A stretch of 64,000 nt of DNA from an uncultured Nitrospirota bacterium. Its GTDB lineage: Bacteria > Nitrospirota > Nitrospiria > Nitrospirales > UBA8639. Under the pieces are notes generated by a model. That model saw only the letters and a program-made list of their open reading frames with translations, was not told where the DNA came from and searched no databases. The stretch spans positions 170,001 to 234,000 of the forward strand of contig CAKZPV010000008.1 of NCBI GenBank assembly GCA_937139405.1, in the 5' to 3' direction. Shown piece after piece: positions 20,400-31,414 of this stretch. Both the position numbers and the translations under genes were made by a program. Position 1 is the first letter of the stretch, and each line of letters begins with the position of its first letter.

Positions 20400-20457
20400 A
20401 AAACCGATACATTCTCTAACTGCTATCAATCTCTCTCAATCTCACAAGGAAATCACG

Positions 20458-21336
20458 ATGTCCTCTATTTCGAATATCCTGAGCCAGCTCCCCAACTTTC
20501 AACAAATTTCTTCCAACAGCCATAATGTGTTGAAGACCCAGCAATTCCAGGCACGGGCCGAGACCTCGACCACATCTGAACTCAGTTTTCTTACGGCGGA
20601 AGGTGATCGAGTGTCGATTTCCATTGGATCGGAGAGCCGGTTTTCTTTTGACTCCTATAACGCTCAAGGATTGACGGAAGAACAGGCGGTGAATATTCGC
20701 AATCAACAATCAAACACCTCACTTCAATCAGACTTCTCCCTTTTGGTTGAAGGCGACCTGAATGAACAAGAACTGGCCGATATTCAAGCATTTATCCAGA
20801 CGGCTCAGGATCTTTTTAATGACTTGAGCACTGGGAATGGCGGGGAAACCGCTTTATCATTGGGCGACCTCGATACCCTTTCAACTGCCGCTCTCTTTTT
20901 CCGTCAAGAAACGAGAGTCTCTGTAGCCGCTCGCTCGACAGTACTGACTGCGCAAGGCAATGAAGCCTCACAGCCATTTCGAGAAAGAGGAATCACTACA
21001 GGGCAAGCGTCGACGATTGAGAATTTTCTAGAACGCATCCGGAAGACGCAAGAACAACTTCAGATAAACCCAGATACCTTAGCTAAACGGTTGCCAACTC
21101 TGCTCTCAACCTTGGTTGATTCTTTAGACAAACCCAATTCTCAGGAAGAAACCCCACAATCATTATTGGATCAAATCCGAGATGAATTTTTGAAGTCTCT
21201 CCTCCAAACTACACAAAATCTAACAACCGAAGAAGAAACGCCAGAGAAGGTGGGTGTAAAAGACAATAATGCTGAAGCAGACGATTCCGCCCCGGTACCG
21301 ACCGAGGCGCATGATGGAATTTTGGATAATCTTTAG
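20458..21336 (+). CDS. Hypothetical protein, 292 residues
   Basis: No signal peptide or membrane helix. The sequence is Ser/Thr/Gln/Glu-rich. A beta-like segment (ELSFLTAEGDRVSISIGSESRFSFDS cut into AEGDRVSISI and SRFSFDS, residues 40-70) is followed by helices (ADIQAFIQTAQDLFNDL, about 100-120; then 180-260). The tail is acidic and probably disordered. The pattern of a short strand motif plus long helices resembles uncharacterised cytoplasmic proteins of aquatic bacteria, but I recognise no family. AAGGAA precedes the ATG. It stands alone between the fusion gene and comEC (convergent). Confidence 0.7.
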   Translation: MSSISNILSQLPNFQQISSNSHNVLKTQQFQARAETSTTSELSFLTAEGDRVSISIGSESRFSFDSYNAQGLTEEQAVNIRNQQSNTSLQSDFSLLVEGDLNEQELADIQAFIQTAQDLFNDLSTGNGGETALSLGDLDTLSTAALFFRQETRVSVAARSTVLTAQGNEASQPFRERGITTGQASTIENFLERIRKTQEQLQINPDTLAKRLPTLLSTLVDSLDKPNSQEETPQSLLDQIRDEFLKSLLQTTQNLTTEEETPEKVGVKDNNAEADDSAPVPTEAHDGILDNL

Positions 21337-21419
21337 TAAGACTCAGAACTCAGCTAACAAACAGACATTATATTGGGTCCCTTTACCATCACGTGTGCAT
21401 CTCACCCTTCCTCCAACCA

Positions 21420-21440
21420 TTTGTTCCTCCTCGGAACAAA
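21420..21440. terminator. Hairpin between convergent genes
   Basis: Perfect 8-bp stem TTTGTTCC/GGAACAAA with a 5-base loop in the gap between the 20458 gene and comEC. No U-tract on either strand, so its role as terminator is only suggested by position. Confidence 0.35.
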
Positions 21441-21534
21441 GACCTATAAGCAAGCGCGAGAGAGCCATGAATAGTTTTAATTAGACGTTAAAATTCTCTG
21501 CCGTCTCAAGCACCAGCATCACTCACAATCTCTT

Positions 21535-24102
21535 TCAATTCCATAGACGTTGCCAGTTTGCCCATTCTTGACTCCAGATATTATCGCTGAGAGCAACCGG
21601 GACCAATTGCTGCTGTTGAGTCGTTCGAATACGTAGATCTGGTGATTCCAAAGAAGCCTCAATGATAATAGCGCCATCCTGATCTGTCCGATAGAGAGGA
21701 AGACCTCGATGGGCATAGGCGGCAACCACCTCTTTAGCTGGATGGCCATAGCGATTATGCGATCCAACCGAAACCACCATCGCCTCAGCCTTGATCTGAT
21801 TAATCCATTCATCCTGCAGCGAACTCTTCGCTCCGTGATGCGGAACTTTCACAATCGTTGCTGAATGCCCATGAGACAAGTGTTGCAACTCTTCTAAGAC
21901 TTCTCGCTCAGCGTCAGCGGTAAAGAGCAACGAATGTTGACCACAATCCAATCTGGTCACCAATGACCGGTTGTTCAAATCTTTCCCGCTGACTTCTTGC
22001 GTTGAAACCAACTTCAAAGAGTTTTCCCTAACTGAAGGACTCAATACTGAAAGAGAACAGGGACCTGACTCGATAATTTCAGATCCAGCCACACCAACTT
22101 GCTCGTCAAGGTCAGCTACGTCCACTGCGATGAGAAGCCGTTTGTAAAACGCCCTGGATCGAGCAACGCCATTACTCCAATATTCTCCAACATCAAATGT
22201 TTTCAGAACCCATGGCAAGCCGCCAACATGGTCCCACTGTGGATGTGTCGCAATGACGTAATCAATTCGGTGAATGCCACGATTCCAGAGATACGGACCT
22301 ATGACGGCTCGCCCCATATCTAATCGACGGTATGCTGGCCCGCCATCAATCAAGACGGTTTGACCATCTGGCAATTCAAGTACGGCCGCATCTCCTTGTC
22401 CGACATCCAAAAAGGTGACACGTAACATTCCAGGTTCCCAATTGATTCGTGGTGACCATGCCCACCAGACTAGAATCGCCATCAGAATGGTGGCACAACT
22501 CCATTGAGCTATCGGTCGATGCCTAAGCAGCATCAATCCTGCCAAGACACTCCAGAACAGCACAATTGATACAATATGAGGCGATGCCACATGCCACTCG
22601 GCACCTGGAACATGCGACAGACCCACGACTATCTGTGCAAACACATCAAAAATCCATTGATTTAGAAACTCCAGAGGTAATGTCTCCGCTCCACTGAGCA
22701 ACATTCCGACAGCGGCAATGAGCCCAACGGGAATCACCACAATTCCAACTGACGGGACAATGACCATATTCGTCACCAAGCCAAGCCATGGAATTTGATG
22801 AAAATAGAAGGCGACCAATGGTAAAGTCGTGAGACTGACAGCCAGAGTCATGAGCCAGGCCAACTTGGTGTTTTCCCACATACGGGAGCGCCAACTTGAC
22901 GTCGCATATCCCCCCGCCATGTGCGATCCTGATGTTTCGGGATCTTCCTTTTTCCTGCCAATGAGAACCATTCCAATGGCGGCAACCGAAAGATAGGATA
23001 ATTGGAAAGAAATATCGTGTATGGCTTCAGGATGTGGCAACACCATGAGCAGTGCTGCCACAGCCAAGGCTGTGATCAAATTCCGTTCTCGTCCAAACCA
23101 TAGTCCCAAACAACACACCACGATCATGATCCACGATCGTACTGTTGCCATCTCTGCTCCAGCCAAGAGCATATAGAACGTGACAATCGGTAGGGTCACC
23201 AAGACCGAGCATTGTGTCGCGGTGATATAAACCGAAGCTCGTTCTAGCCAAGAGGTCGGCAATCGACGAATGCTCCACTTAACCGTCGCAAAAACCACAA
23301 GAGCCAGAAGACCAAGATGAGATCCTGATATCGACAGAATATGCACGGTCCCACTGGCCATAAAGGCATCACGAATATCTTGTTCAATGTAACTTTGTTC
23401 TCCGAGAACCATCCCCAAAAATAGACCTAGCGCGGGATTGGAGAGACTCGCTGTGGCGGCGTGATGAATCGCTTGGCGCCACCGATCAATCAGCCCAAAT
23501 ACGGCTTCCCCTATGAAAAATGTTTTTGAAGGTTGCACGAGTATCGCCTGTGGGCCCGATACCGTTGCGACGGCATGAATGCCTTTTTGCTTCAAATAAT
23601 TGCCATAATGGAACCCTCCAGGATTGAGTGTGCCATAGGGTTCTCGCAACCGTGTTGTCACGCTCACATGATTCCCGTAGACCAGCGTGCCCTCGGGTTG
23701 TCGCCATGTGAGGCGAATTCGTCCATGAATAAGTTGTGGCGTTCCTTGGGATATGAGCTTGTTCGCCTCCACCAACAGAATCATTCCATCTGGAGTCTGG
23801 CGAACCGGAGCAACAATGACACCGTAGAGTTCGACAGGGTGTTCAGTCGCCAGTGAAGCCAAGGGATTTTCTATGTTGCTGATGGCAGCCCAATGGGCGT
23901 GGCCCATGCCGGCTAACACTACGGCAAACAGAAAGATTCCTCTCCATCGAGAGAGAAACCCGCGCTGTTCAAACCACGTGAGGAAAAGACCAAAACTCAG
24001 AAGAACACTAAGAAGTGCGAAGGGAAACAGGGAAAGAAACGGACCGAGCCAGAGCCCAGCCAGGTAAGCAACAACTCCATGAAATATCACAATGTTCAAC
24101 AC
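21535..24102 (-). CDS. comEC: ComEC/Rec2-family DNA uptake protein
   Basis: Inner-membrane channel for transforming DNA. 855 residues in the usual order: N-terminal membrane segments (about 1-60), a soluble OB-like domain, the Competence multi-helix domain (about 230-520, with the SGSHLGLLALVVFA segment), then a C-terminal metallo-beta-lactamase-like domain (about 570-830) with VTFLDVGQGDAAVLELPDG and the metal motif THPQWDHVGG (His-x-x-x-Asp-His). It is the last gene of the minus-strand run after glmM (6 bases). No comEA lies next to it, but a lipoprotein with a ComEA-like HhH occurs at 55142. Confidence 0.93.
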   Translation of the reverse strand: MLNIVIFHGVVAYLAGLWLGPFLSLFPFALLSVLLSFGLFLTWFEQRGFLSRWRGIFLFAVVLAGMGHAHWAAISNIENPLASLATEHPVELYGVIVAPVRQTPDGMILLVEANKLISQGTPQLIHGRIRLTWRQPEGTLVYGNHVSVTTRLREPYGTLNPGGFHYGNYLKQKGIHAVATVSGPQAILVQPSKTFFIGEAVFGLIDRWRQAIHHAATASLSNPALGLFLGMVLGEQSYIEQDIRDAFMASGTVHILSISGSHLGLLALVVFATVKWSIRRLPTSWLERASVYITATQCSVLVTLPIVTFYMLLAGAEMATVRSWIMIVVCCLGLWFGRERNLITALAVAALLMVLPHPEAIHDISFQLSYLSVAAIGMVLIGRKKEDPETSGSHMAGGYATSSWRSRMWENTKLAWLMTLAVSLTTLPLVAFYFHQIPWLGLVTNMVIVPSVGIVVIPVGLIAAVGMLLSGAETLPLEFLNQWIFDVFAQIVVGLSHVPGAEWHVASPHIVSIVLFWSVLAGLMLLRHRPIAQWSCATILMAILVWWAWSPRINWEPGMLRVTFLDVGQGDAAVLELPDGQTVLIDGGPAYRRLDMGRAVIGPYLWNRGIHRIDYVIATHPQWDHVGGLPWVLKTFDVGEYWSNGVARSRAFYKRLLIAVDVADLDEQVGVAGSEIIESGPCSLSVLSPSVRENSLKLVSTQEVSGKDLNNRSLVTRLDCGQHSLLFTADAEREVLEELQHLSHGHSATIVKVPHHGAKSSLQDEWINQIKAEAMVVSVGSHNRYGHPAKEVVAAYAHRGLPLYRTDQDGAIIIEASLESPDLRIRTTQQQQLVPVALSDNIWSQEWANWQRLWN

Positions 24103-24108
24103 ACATGG

Positions 24109-25458
24109 TTAATGAATACACGATTTCACCACATTGACTAAATCTTCAGCAATTGTTTGAATCACCTTATCATCTTGACCTTCGACCATTACGCGCAACA
24201 AGGGCTCAGTCCCTGAATACCTAACCAAAATTCGTCCAGTCCCGTTAAGTTGTTGCTCTTTGTCTTGAATTGCTTGCTGGAGGATGGGCAAAGAGTCCAA
24301 AGCGGGTTTATGGGGAACGGGCACTCCCAGTAACACTTGAGGTGTCGCCCGCATACATTGAGCAATTTCTGAGAGAGGTTTCTGCGCCCTCTTCATGAGT
24401 TTGAGCATTTGTAACCCTGTGATCAGACCGTCCCCGCTGGTGTGATAATCCATAAAGATCATATGACCAGATTGTTCACCGCCAAGATTGTATTGATCCC
24501 CAACCATACGCTCTAAAATATAGCGATCTCCTACAGCTGTGCGAACCAAGGCAATGCCAGCTTCACGCATACACATGTCAAAACCAAAATTACTCATAAC
24601 CGTTCCCACTACCGTATCCTTTTTGAGGCGTCCAAGACGTTTGAGGTCTAAAGCAAACGCTGCCAAGGCGTGATCCCCGTTCACCACCTGTCCTTGCTCA
24701 CAAACAAAAATGGCACGATCAGCATCACCATCCAACGCAATACCAATATCAGCCTTTCGATCACATACCATTTGTTGAAGCCGTTCTGGGTGAACTGCTC
24801 CACATCCATCATTGATATTGACCCCATCAGGCTCATGTCCTGTCACCCATACTTTTGCGCCTAATTCACGAATAACTTTCGGAAACACGTGATACCCAGC
24901 CCCATTGGCACAATCCAACACAACCCTCATATTTTGAAAATCCATATCACGAGGCAAGGACTTTTTCACGAATTCTATGTACCGACCTTCGGCATCATCA
25001 ATACGAAAGGCTTTGCCAATTGACTCAGCAGTAGGACGAATATGTTCAATTTCATTCGAGATTATGAGATGTTCTATGCGTTGTTCTAATTCGTCTGGTA
25101 ATTTCATGCCATCATTAGAAAAAAACTTGATGCCATTGTCTTGGTAGGGATTATGGGAGGCAGAAATCATAACCCCGGCATCAGCTCGAAGACTTCTCGC
25201 CAGGAAAGCAACTGCCGGCGTGGGGAGTGGTCCCACCAACAGTACATCAACACCCATCGAACACATCCCAGCTGTTAAGGCCGATTCCAGCATGTATCCC
25301 GAAATACGAGTGTCTTTTCCGATAACAATTTGATGACGCCCTTCTCGCTTGCGAAACACATGAGCCGCTGCTCGGCCAACCTTCATCGCCATTTCACTCG
25401 TCATCGGATCGAGGTTAGCAACACCTCGAACACCATCTGTTCCAAACAATCTTCCCAT
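24109..25458 (-). CDS. glmM: Phosphoglucosamine mutase
   Basis: Converts glucosamine-6-phosphate to glucosamine-1-phosphate for UDP-GlcNAc and peptidoglycan. It begins MGRLFGTDGVRGVAN, has the phosphoserine loop GVMISASHNP, the metal loop DGDADRAIF, the sugar loop GGEQSGH and the phosphate loop RYSGTEPLLRV. 449 residues from the ATG at 25458 is normal; the longer frame would start inside folP. The folP-glmM order is common. It follows folP by 37 bases. Confidence 0.95.
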   Translation of the reverse strand: MGRLFGTDGVRGVANLDPMTSEMAMKVGRAAAHVFRKREGRHQIVIGKDTRISGYMLESALTAGMCSMGVDVLLVGPLPTPAVAFLARSLRADAGVMISASHNPYQDNGIKFFSNDGMKLPDELEQRIEHLIISNEIEHIRPTAESIGKAFRIDDAEGRYIEFVKKSLPRDMDFQNMRVVLDCANGAGYHVFPKVIRELGAKVWVTGHEPDGVNINDGCGAVHPERLQQMVCDRKADIGIALDGDADRAIFVCEQGQVVNGDHALAAFALDLKRLGRLKKDTVVGTVMSNFGFDMCMREAGIALVRTAVGDRYILERMVGDQYNLGGEQSGHMIFMDYHTSGDGLITGLQMLKLMKRAQKPLSEIAQCMRATPQVLLGVPVPHKPALDSLPILQQAIQDKEQQLNGTGRILVRYSGTEPLLRVMVEGQDDKVIQTIAEDLVNVVKSCIH

Positions 25459-25495
25459 TGCATGCTCTCTAGTTAATGATTTCAATCTGTTGTTA

Positions 25496-26356
25496 TTACT
25501 TGTCGCACGAATTTCGCAAAGCTTGAGCCACTCGAATAGCATCTTTCATAGCTGCCACATTATGCACTCGCAGGAGATGGGCTCCCTGCCACACCACCGT
25601 AGCAATGGCTGCCGCATTTCCTATTTCTCGTTCATCTACAGATTTCCCCGTTAATTCTCCAATAAATCTCTTACGCGAAAGGCCAACCATAAGTGGCTGT
25701 TCTAATTGAAGAAACTCACCAATATTTGAGAGAATTTCAAGGTTGTGGTTACAGGTTTTCCCAAACCCGATTCCTGGATCGATAATAATCCGATCAGAGG
25801 AAATTCCCATCGCCCGAGCCATCGCGATACGATTGGCTAAAAAACTCTTTATTTCACCAACTACATCCTCATAATGTGGAACCTTCTCCATAGTCCCACT
25901 GACTCCTTTTCGATGCATGAGCACTACCCCAGCTTCAGATTCCTTGACAACTTGCGCCATGCGAGAATCATCATGAAACGCGCTCACATCATTCACGATT
26001 GCTGCTCCTAAATCCAGAGCAACCTGAGCAACAGCTGCTTTTCGAGTATCAATGGATAAGGGCGTATCAGTCATTTTTCCCAAGGCTTTAACAATAGGAC
26101 GAATACGTTCAATTTCTTCTTCTTCACTCACGGAAAAGGCACCGGGTCGTGTTGATTCTCCACCGACATCTATGATGTCAGCACCCTCATCAATCATCTT
26201 TTGCACTTGATCAACGGCCAGAACTGGATCCAGGAAACGTCCGCCATCGGAGAAAGAATCCGGAGTCACATTCAAAATTCCCATGATGAGAACATTAGAA
26301 CGCAAGGAGAGGGTTTTCTCTCGACACCGAATCTCTTGAAAAGCCATTACTGGCAC
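25496..26356 (-). CDS. folP: Dihydropteroate synthase
   Basis: Condenses p-aminobenzoate with dihydropterin pyrophosphate in folate synthesis. TIM-barrel signatures: MGILNVTPDSFSDGG (near residue 25), DIGGEST-type segment as DVGGESTRPGA, and the later DPGIGFGKT and GLSRKRFIG. 286 residues is typical. It precedes glmM in the same direction and follows ftsH after a 164-base gap with no gene. Confidence 0.95.
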   Translation of the reverse strand: MPVMAFQEIRCREKTLSLRSNVLIMGILNVTPDSFSDGGRFLDPVLAVDQVQKMIDEGADIIDVGGESTRPGAFSVSEEEEIERIRPIVKALGKMTDTPLSIDTRKAAVAQVALDLGAAIVNDVSAFHDDSRMAQVVKESEAGVVLMHRKGVSGTMEKVPHYEDVVGEIKSFLANRIAMARAMGISSDRIIIDPGIGFGKTCNHNLEILSNIGEFLQLEQPLMVGLSRKRFIGELTGKSVDEREIGNAAAIATVVWQGAHLLRVHNVAAMKDAIRVAQALRNSCDK

Positions 26357-26520
26357 AACATGTATTTTTTCTAGACCGAGATGACTAAAAATAAATCACA
26401 AGAACACTGGCTTGAGAAAACCAATTAAGATTCATTGCTATGGCCAAAACAGGCACTACGAAAAAATGAACTGTATAGAATTGTTCTACTTAAGGGGGAG
26501 AGCAGGCAGAAGAACACTGG

Positions 26521-28338
26521 TCAGACTGCAGCAATATGTTCGAGTGACGAAGACTGTTGAACGATTTGATCGACTTCACTACCATCTAATACTTCTTTTT
26601 CCAATAGAGCTTCGGCAATGGCCCGCAGAGTATGGATATGTTCCGTTAGCATTCGCGTTGTTCGGTCGTACGCTTCAATGACAAGCCGTTTTACTTCTTT
26701 ATCGATTTCCAGGGCAACTTGATCACTAAAGTCCCGCTTAGAGCCAAAATCACGACCTAGAAAAACTTCTTCATCTTTTTTCCCAAAAGTCAATGGACCC
26801 AACTTGTCACTCATGCCCCATTCACACACCATTTTTCTTGCTAAGTCTGTCGCCCGCTCAATATCATTCCCAGCTCCAGTTGTCACACTTTTAAAAATTA
26901 ATTCTTCAGCCACACGGCCACCGAAGAGAATGGAGAGCGTATTGTATAAATAGTCCTTCGAGTAACTATGTTTGTCATCGATGGGCAGTTGCATAGTCAT
27001 GCCCATGGCTCTTCCACGGGGGATAATAGTGACTTTGTGTACGGGATCCGTACCTGGCAGCAATATGGCCATAAGTGCATGACCTGCTTCATGAAACGCT
27101 GTTGTACGTTTTTCATCCTCGCTGAGAACCATACTTTTACGTTCAACGCCCATCAACACTTTATCTTTGGCATTTTCAAAATCAATTTGATCGACAGATT
27201 TTTTATCGAGTCGAGCCGCCCATAAAGCCGCCTCGTTCACCAAATTTTCCAAATCTGCCCCAGAAAATCCTGGAGTACCCCTGGCAATTTGTTCAAGGTC
27301 TACACCTGAAGAAATTGGTACTTTTTTAGTATGCACGGTCAAGATTTCAGCACGTCCACGAACATCTGGTCGATTCACTACAACCTGTCGGTCAAAACGA
27401 CCTGGCCTCAACAAGGCAGGATCCAATACATCAGGTCGATTGGTTGCTGCTATCAAAATTACACCTTCAGTAGTATCAAACCCATCCATTTCAACCAACA
27501 ACTGATTGAGCGTCTGCTCGCGCTCATCATGCCCACCACCCATGCCTGCTCCACGCAATCGTCCTACAGCGTCAATTTCATCAATAAAAATGATACATGG
27601 GGCATGTTTCTTCCCTTGTTCAAATAAATCACGAACACGCGATGCACCCACACCCACAAACATTTCCACAAAATCTGAGCCACTAATACTAAAAAATGGA
27701 ACTCCAGCCTCGCCAGCAATTGCTTTGGCCAACAGCGTTTTCCCTGTCCCGGGGGGGCCGACAATCAAGACTCCCTTGGGAATACGGCCCCCAAGCTTTT
27801 GGAATTTTTGAGGATCCTTAAGAAATTCTATAATTTCAACGACTTCTTCTTTCGCTTCATCAACACCAGCTACATCAGCAAACGTCACTTTTTTCTTTTC
27901 TTCTGTGAGCATCCGCGCGCGACTTTTACCGAATGAAAGTGCCCGATTGCCTCCCACTTGCATCTGCCGCATAAGAAAAAACCACAAACCTAAAAACAGA
28001 ATAAATGGTCCCCACGAAAGAAGGAAAGTGATGTACCAAGGACCATCATCAAGTGGTTTAGCTTCTATTTGTACCGATTTTTCTCGCAAAACTTTGACAA
28101 GATCTGGATATTCAACAGCATACGTTTGAATACGGTTGCCATCTCTTAAAATTGCACTAATGTTGTTTTGCTTAATGATGACTTTTTCTACATCCCCACG
28201 TTCTAAGTGAGCCATAAACTCACTAAAAATGACAGGATCTTCCGGGTGTTGATTGGGCACAGTAAACAAATTAAACAGCAGAATCATGAACAAGCAGACA
28301 AACACCCAAAACAAGAGATTTTTCACACGAGAATTCAT
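26521..28338 (-). CDS. ftsH: ATP-dependent zinc metalloprotease FtsH
   Basis: Membrane AAA+ protease for quality control of membrane and regulatory proteins. Two transmembrane segments (about 6-24 and 105-125) flank a periplasmic domain; then the AAA+ module with [13 protein letters not shown] and the second region of homology, and the zinc protease with HEAGH near residue 415. 605 residues from ATG 28338; the GTG or TTG three and two codons earlier lie closer to the AAGGGAG site and are possible alternatives. Downstream of hpt, as in the common tilS-hpt-ftsH cluster. Confidence 0.95.
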   Translation of the reverse strand: MNSRVKNLLFWVFVCLFMILLFNLFTVPNQHPEDPVIFSEFMAHLERGDVEKVIIKQNNISAILRDGNRIQTYAVEYPDLVKVLREKSVQIEAKPLDDGPWYITFLLSWGPFILFLGLWFFLMRQMQVGGNRALSFGKSRARMLTEEKKKVTFADVAGVDEAKEEVVEIIEFLKDPQKFQKLGGRIPKGVLIVGPPGTGKTLLAKAIAGEAGVPFFSISGSDFVEMFVGVGASRVRDLFEQGKKHAPCIIFIDEIDAVGRLRGAGMGGGHDEREQTLNQLLVEMDGFDTTEGVILIAATNRPDVLDPALLRPGRFDRQVVVNRPDVRGRAEILTVHTKKVPISSGVDLEQIARGTPGFSGADLENLVNEAALWAARLDKKSVDQIDFENAKDKVLMGVERKSMVLSEDEKRTTAFHEAGHALMAILLPGTDPVHKVTIIPRGRAMGMTMQLPIDDKHSYSKDYLYNTLSILFGGRVAEELIFKSVTTGAGNDIERATDLARKMVCEWGMSDKLGPLTFGKKDEEVFLGRDFGSKRDFSDQVALEIDKEVKRLVIEAYDRTTRMLTEHIHTLRAIAEALLEKEVLDGSEVDQIVQQSSSLEHIAAV

Positions 28339-28455
28339 ATTCAACACAACTCCCTTAACAACGCATCAACCTCAATTGCCTAACTTAATGTGAAAACACT
28401 AAGAGAACCAATTGATTGTACCATGCATTTTTGAGAACTGACAACCGTAGGTACC

Positions 28456-29001
28456 CTAAGATTCTGCTTCAACCTTCTCAGAATCCATTTTGGCTAAGTA
28501 AGGCAGATTCCGATATTTTTGCTCATAATCCAATCCATAGCCCACAATATAGGCAGGCGAAACCTCAAAACCAACATACTGGACCTGTATTTCAACTTCT
28601 CGATGAGCCGGCTTATCCAACAAGGTACAAACCTCGATCGAAGCCGGCTTGTGGTTTTGTAATTGAGAAACTAAGTACTGTGCTGTAAGGCCTGAATCAA
28701 CAATGTCTTCCACCAACAGGACATGCCGTTTAGCAATTTTTTCGGTCAACTCCGTCCAGACTTTGACCGTTTTGGGAGGACACCCAACTTTTTTCGTTCC
28801 AGTGGCAATAAGAAAATCAATCTGAATGGGTAACTGAATCACTCGAACCAAATCAGCAAAGAAGACATACGCTCCCTTTAAGACCCCGATCACCACTAAG
28901 TCTTTGCCCTGATAGTCTTGAGAAATTTGCTTACCGAGCTCTCGAATACGCACACGCATAGCATCTTGAGTAACTAATGGTTTCCCAAATATTTCAGGCA
29001 T
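28456..29001 (-). CDS. hpt: Hypoxanthine phosphoribosyltransferase
   Basis: Purine salvage enzyme (IMP/GMP from base plus PRPP). It contains the PRPP-binding motif VLLVEDIVDSGLT near residue 100, the GVLKGAYVFFADL loop and the C-terminal VGYGLDYEQKYRNLPYL segment. 181 residues is the usual length. Its ATG overlaps the end of tilS by 8 bases, so the pair is probably translationally coupled. Confidence 0.95.
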   Translation of the reverse strand: MPEIFGKPLVTQDAMRVRIRELGKQISQDYQGKDLVVIGVLKGAYVFFADLVRVIQLPIQIDFLIATGTKKVGCPPKTVKVWTELTEKIAKRHVLLVEDIVDSGLTAQYLVSQLQNHKPASIEVCTLLDKPAHREVEIQVQYVGFEVSPAYIVGYGLDYEQKYRNLPYLAKMDSEKVEAES

Positions 29002-30442
29002 GGTTCAACTCATAGCTACTGCTCATGGAAGCAATGACGACTGAAGTGGTGGTTGAGGACACCTGAAAACGTTCGTCCCCGCGTAATCCCCCAACCCAAA
29101 GGATGCCTTCAGGAGCAATCAATAAAGGCACCCGTTCGCGCTGAGAACGAGGCAACTTGATATCTGAAAAAAAATCTTGAATTTTTTTATGATGTCCTCC
29201 TAAACCTTTTGGGCAAAATACATCACCATGCGTCCAACTCCGGAGACGTAATTCAGGAGTAAAGGTCGCAGCATCAAGATGTATCTCCAAGGAATTCGGT
29301 TGACTAGCAATCTCTTGGGCATGTTTCACAGACATGGCCATACGTTGCCCTGTCAAAGGCCAAATCACTGCTCCGGGAATTTCTACCTCAATGTCTCTCA
29401 AGGGAGAAGGGTTCAATCCATCAAGAGAAATATTTCGTCCCTTTGAAAAAATCAGTCGTTCATATTCCTGACAGACATCAACAGTATTCATTGTGATCGC
29501 CCAACCAGATTGCCCATGTTCCAGACGATCTAATAGACATTGGATGACATCAAAACGAGGTCCTTCCACCCCTCCACTCACATACTGAAGACTATGGCGA
29601 ACAACTCGTCGTCGAATCGTCATTGGCAATACAAGCAATGCTCTTCTATCTAATTGGATTTCTCGTTCGTCCCTGTTGATACAGATTCGGCGAAAGGCTT
29701 GAACCGCCACATGCTCAAGATACTCATGATCATCACGAATCATCTCTGCCTGACGCGACAACACGTTGACAATTCCCGGAGAAAAAACTTTCAGTTGAGG
29801 CATCAATTCCTGGCGAAGACGATTTCTCATATACACAGGCTGACTATTGGAAGAATCCATTCGATAGGACAGTTGCCGCTCATCTAAATACTCAATAATC
29901 TTGTTTCGTGGGAGATCAAGAAGTGGTCGCACAATCTTTTCGCCCCGTTTCGAAGGAATGCCACTCAATCCTCCAGTGCCGCTACCACGCAACATCCACA
30001 TCAACACTGTTTCAGCTTGATCATTAGCCGTATGTCCCGTGACAATCTTTGTCGCGCAGCGCTCCTGAAGAATGTTTTCCAATGCTTGGTACCGAATGAG
30101 ACGTGCATATGCTTGAAACGATTGTTTGGTTAACTTGGCATCTTGTTTTTTAAGCTTAACCTTCTGGATAGTCACCGGTACGCCAAAATAATCTCCCAAT
30201 TGTTCAACAAACGCTGCATCTTCATCACTTTCCATGCCACGGAGACTATGATTCACATGTCCAATACTAATCTGCCAATTCCATCGTGAAGATAACGCCA
30301 TCAAACATGACAACAAGGCCACTGAATCTGGGCCACCTGACACCGCCACAATCATGTGATCTCCGGAACGCAATAAGTCTCGAGACTGAATGAATTGATG
30401 GACATGCTCCTCCATCTTTAGGCTAGATGTCTGAACGCTCAT
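28994..30442 (-). CDS. tilS: tRNA(Ile)-lysidine synthase
   Basis: Forms lysidine at C34 of tRNA-Ile2 so that it reads AUA. The N-terminal PP-loop SGGPDSVALL (about residue 35) and the HTANDQAETVLMWMLRGSG segment are diagnostic. The C-terminal half has the TilS substrate-binding and lysidine_TilS_C domains (GLGGHHKKIQDFFSDIKLP). 482 residues is normal for the long form. The start codon immediately follows the ribF stop codon and the 3' end overlaps hpt. Confidence 0.93.
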   Translation of the reverse strand: MSVQTSSLKMEEHVHQFIQSRDLLRSGDHMIVAVSGGPDSVALLSCLMALSSRWNWQISIGHVNHSLRGMESDEDAAFVEQLGDYFGVPVTIQKVKLKKQDAKLTKQSFQAYARLIRYQALENILQERCATKIVTGHTANDQAETVLMWMLRGSGTGGLSGIPSKRGEKIVRPLLDLPRNKIIEYLDERQLSYRMDSSNSQPVYMRNRLRQELMPQLKVFSPGIVNVLSRQAEMIRDDHEYLEHVAVQAFRRICINRDEREIQLDRRALLVLPMTIRRRVVRHSLQYVSGGVEGPRFDVIQCLLDRLEHGQSGWAITMNTVDVCQEYERLIFSKGRNISLDGLNPSPLRDIEVEIPGAVIWPLTGQRMAMSVKHAQEIASQPNSLEIHLDAATFTPELRLRSWTHGDVFCPKGLGGHHKKIQDFFSDIKLPRSQRERVPLLIAPEGILWVGGLRGDERFQVSSTTTSVVIASMSSSYELNHA

Positions 30443-31414
30443 TTATCTCTGTTCCTTATTAGCCATGACAATATCTGAGCGGTTGTCTTTATACTTTCCT
30501 AAGATTTCTCTTGCTTGAGTCCCATCATGATCCATTTGCTTCAACAACTCATCAACATTGGAAAAGGTCATATCCCTTCTCACCTGTTGAATAAACGACA
30601 CGGAAATCTCTTTGCCATACAAATGAAGCTTCTTATCAAAAATATGGACCTCCAAAAGCCGTTCACCTTCTTGAAAAGTCGGGCGTGTACCAATATAGGC
30701 AACAGAAGGAAGACGTTCATCATTCACCTCTGTCATGGTGGCATAGATCCCATCTGCAGGAAGCACACGATGAGGGGGAATGCGAAGATTGGCCGTTGGC
30801 CACCCTAATTCACGCCCACGTTTTTCACCCTCGATCACGGTACTGGTTAACCGATAGGGCCGGCCCAAGCATTCCCTCCCTTCCACTACATTACCTGTTG
30901 TCACACAATGTCGTATGCGAGTGGAACTAACAACTGCTCCTCCCAACATCAAAGCGGAAACTGAGTGGGCCACGAAATTTCCCTGCGTTCCCAGGTGAAT
31001 AAGATCTTGAATAGTTCCGCTGCGTCCTTTCCCAAAGACAAAATTTTCTCCAACCAAGAGTTGCCGAATTCCTAACCCATCTTGCAATACCTGTCTCACG
31101 AATTGATCCGGCTTGAGCGCAGCCAAAGTCTGAGTAAATGGAAGAAGGATGAGTTCCCCTATCCCAAGATATTCAAAAAAATCAAACTTTTCCTGAGCAT
31201 CAGATAAGAATTTAGGAACGGTACCTGGCCGCAATATTTCGATCGGATGGGGATCGAAAGACAACACCATGGGAACGCCTTTCAGACGTTGAGCTTGCTC
31301 AATGACAGTTTTTAGTAAGGCACGATGTCCTAGATGCTGCCCATCGAAATTACCTATGGTGAGAACAGGAAAATCAGCGAGCGGGGCTGGCGGCAAACCT
31401 CTGGTAATATTCAT
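30443..31414 (-). CDS. ribF: Riboflavin kinase/FAD synthetase
   Basis: Bifunctional enzyme making FMN and FAD. The N-terminal adenylyltransferase has [12 protein letters not shown] (the HxGH nucleotide-transfer motif) and [13 protein letters not shown]; the C-terminal flavokinase has [14 protein letters not shown] [11 protein letters not shown] and the [15 protein letters not shown] segment. 323 residues is typical. Its ATG overlaps the hemB stop by 4 bases. Confidence 0.95.
   Translation of the reverse strand: MNITRGLPPAPLADFPVLTIGNFDGQHLGHRALLKTVIEQAQRLKGVPMVLSFDPHPIEILRPGTVPKFLSDAQEKFDFFEYLGIGELILLPFTQTLAALKPDQFVRQVLQDGLGIRQLLVGENFVFGKGRSGTIQDLIHLGTQGNFVAHSVSALMLGGAVVSSTRIRHCVTTGNVVEGRECLGRPYRLTSTVIEGEKRGRELGWPTANLRIPPHRVLPADGIYATMTEVNDERLPSVAYIGTRPTFQEGERLLEVHIFDKKLHLYGKEISVSFIQQVRRDMTFSNVDELLKQMDHDGTQAREILGKYKDNRSDIVMANKEQR

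Noticed and set aside
26399..26520. 10-bp direct repeat AGAACACTGG near folP-ftsH
   Set aside because: Too short and with no other mobile-element sign; likely chance.
28994..29001. Overlap of tilS and hpt as a possible frameshift
   Set aside because: Both proteins are complete with normal ends; ordinary translational coupling.
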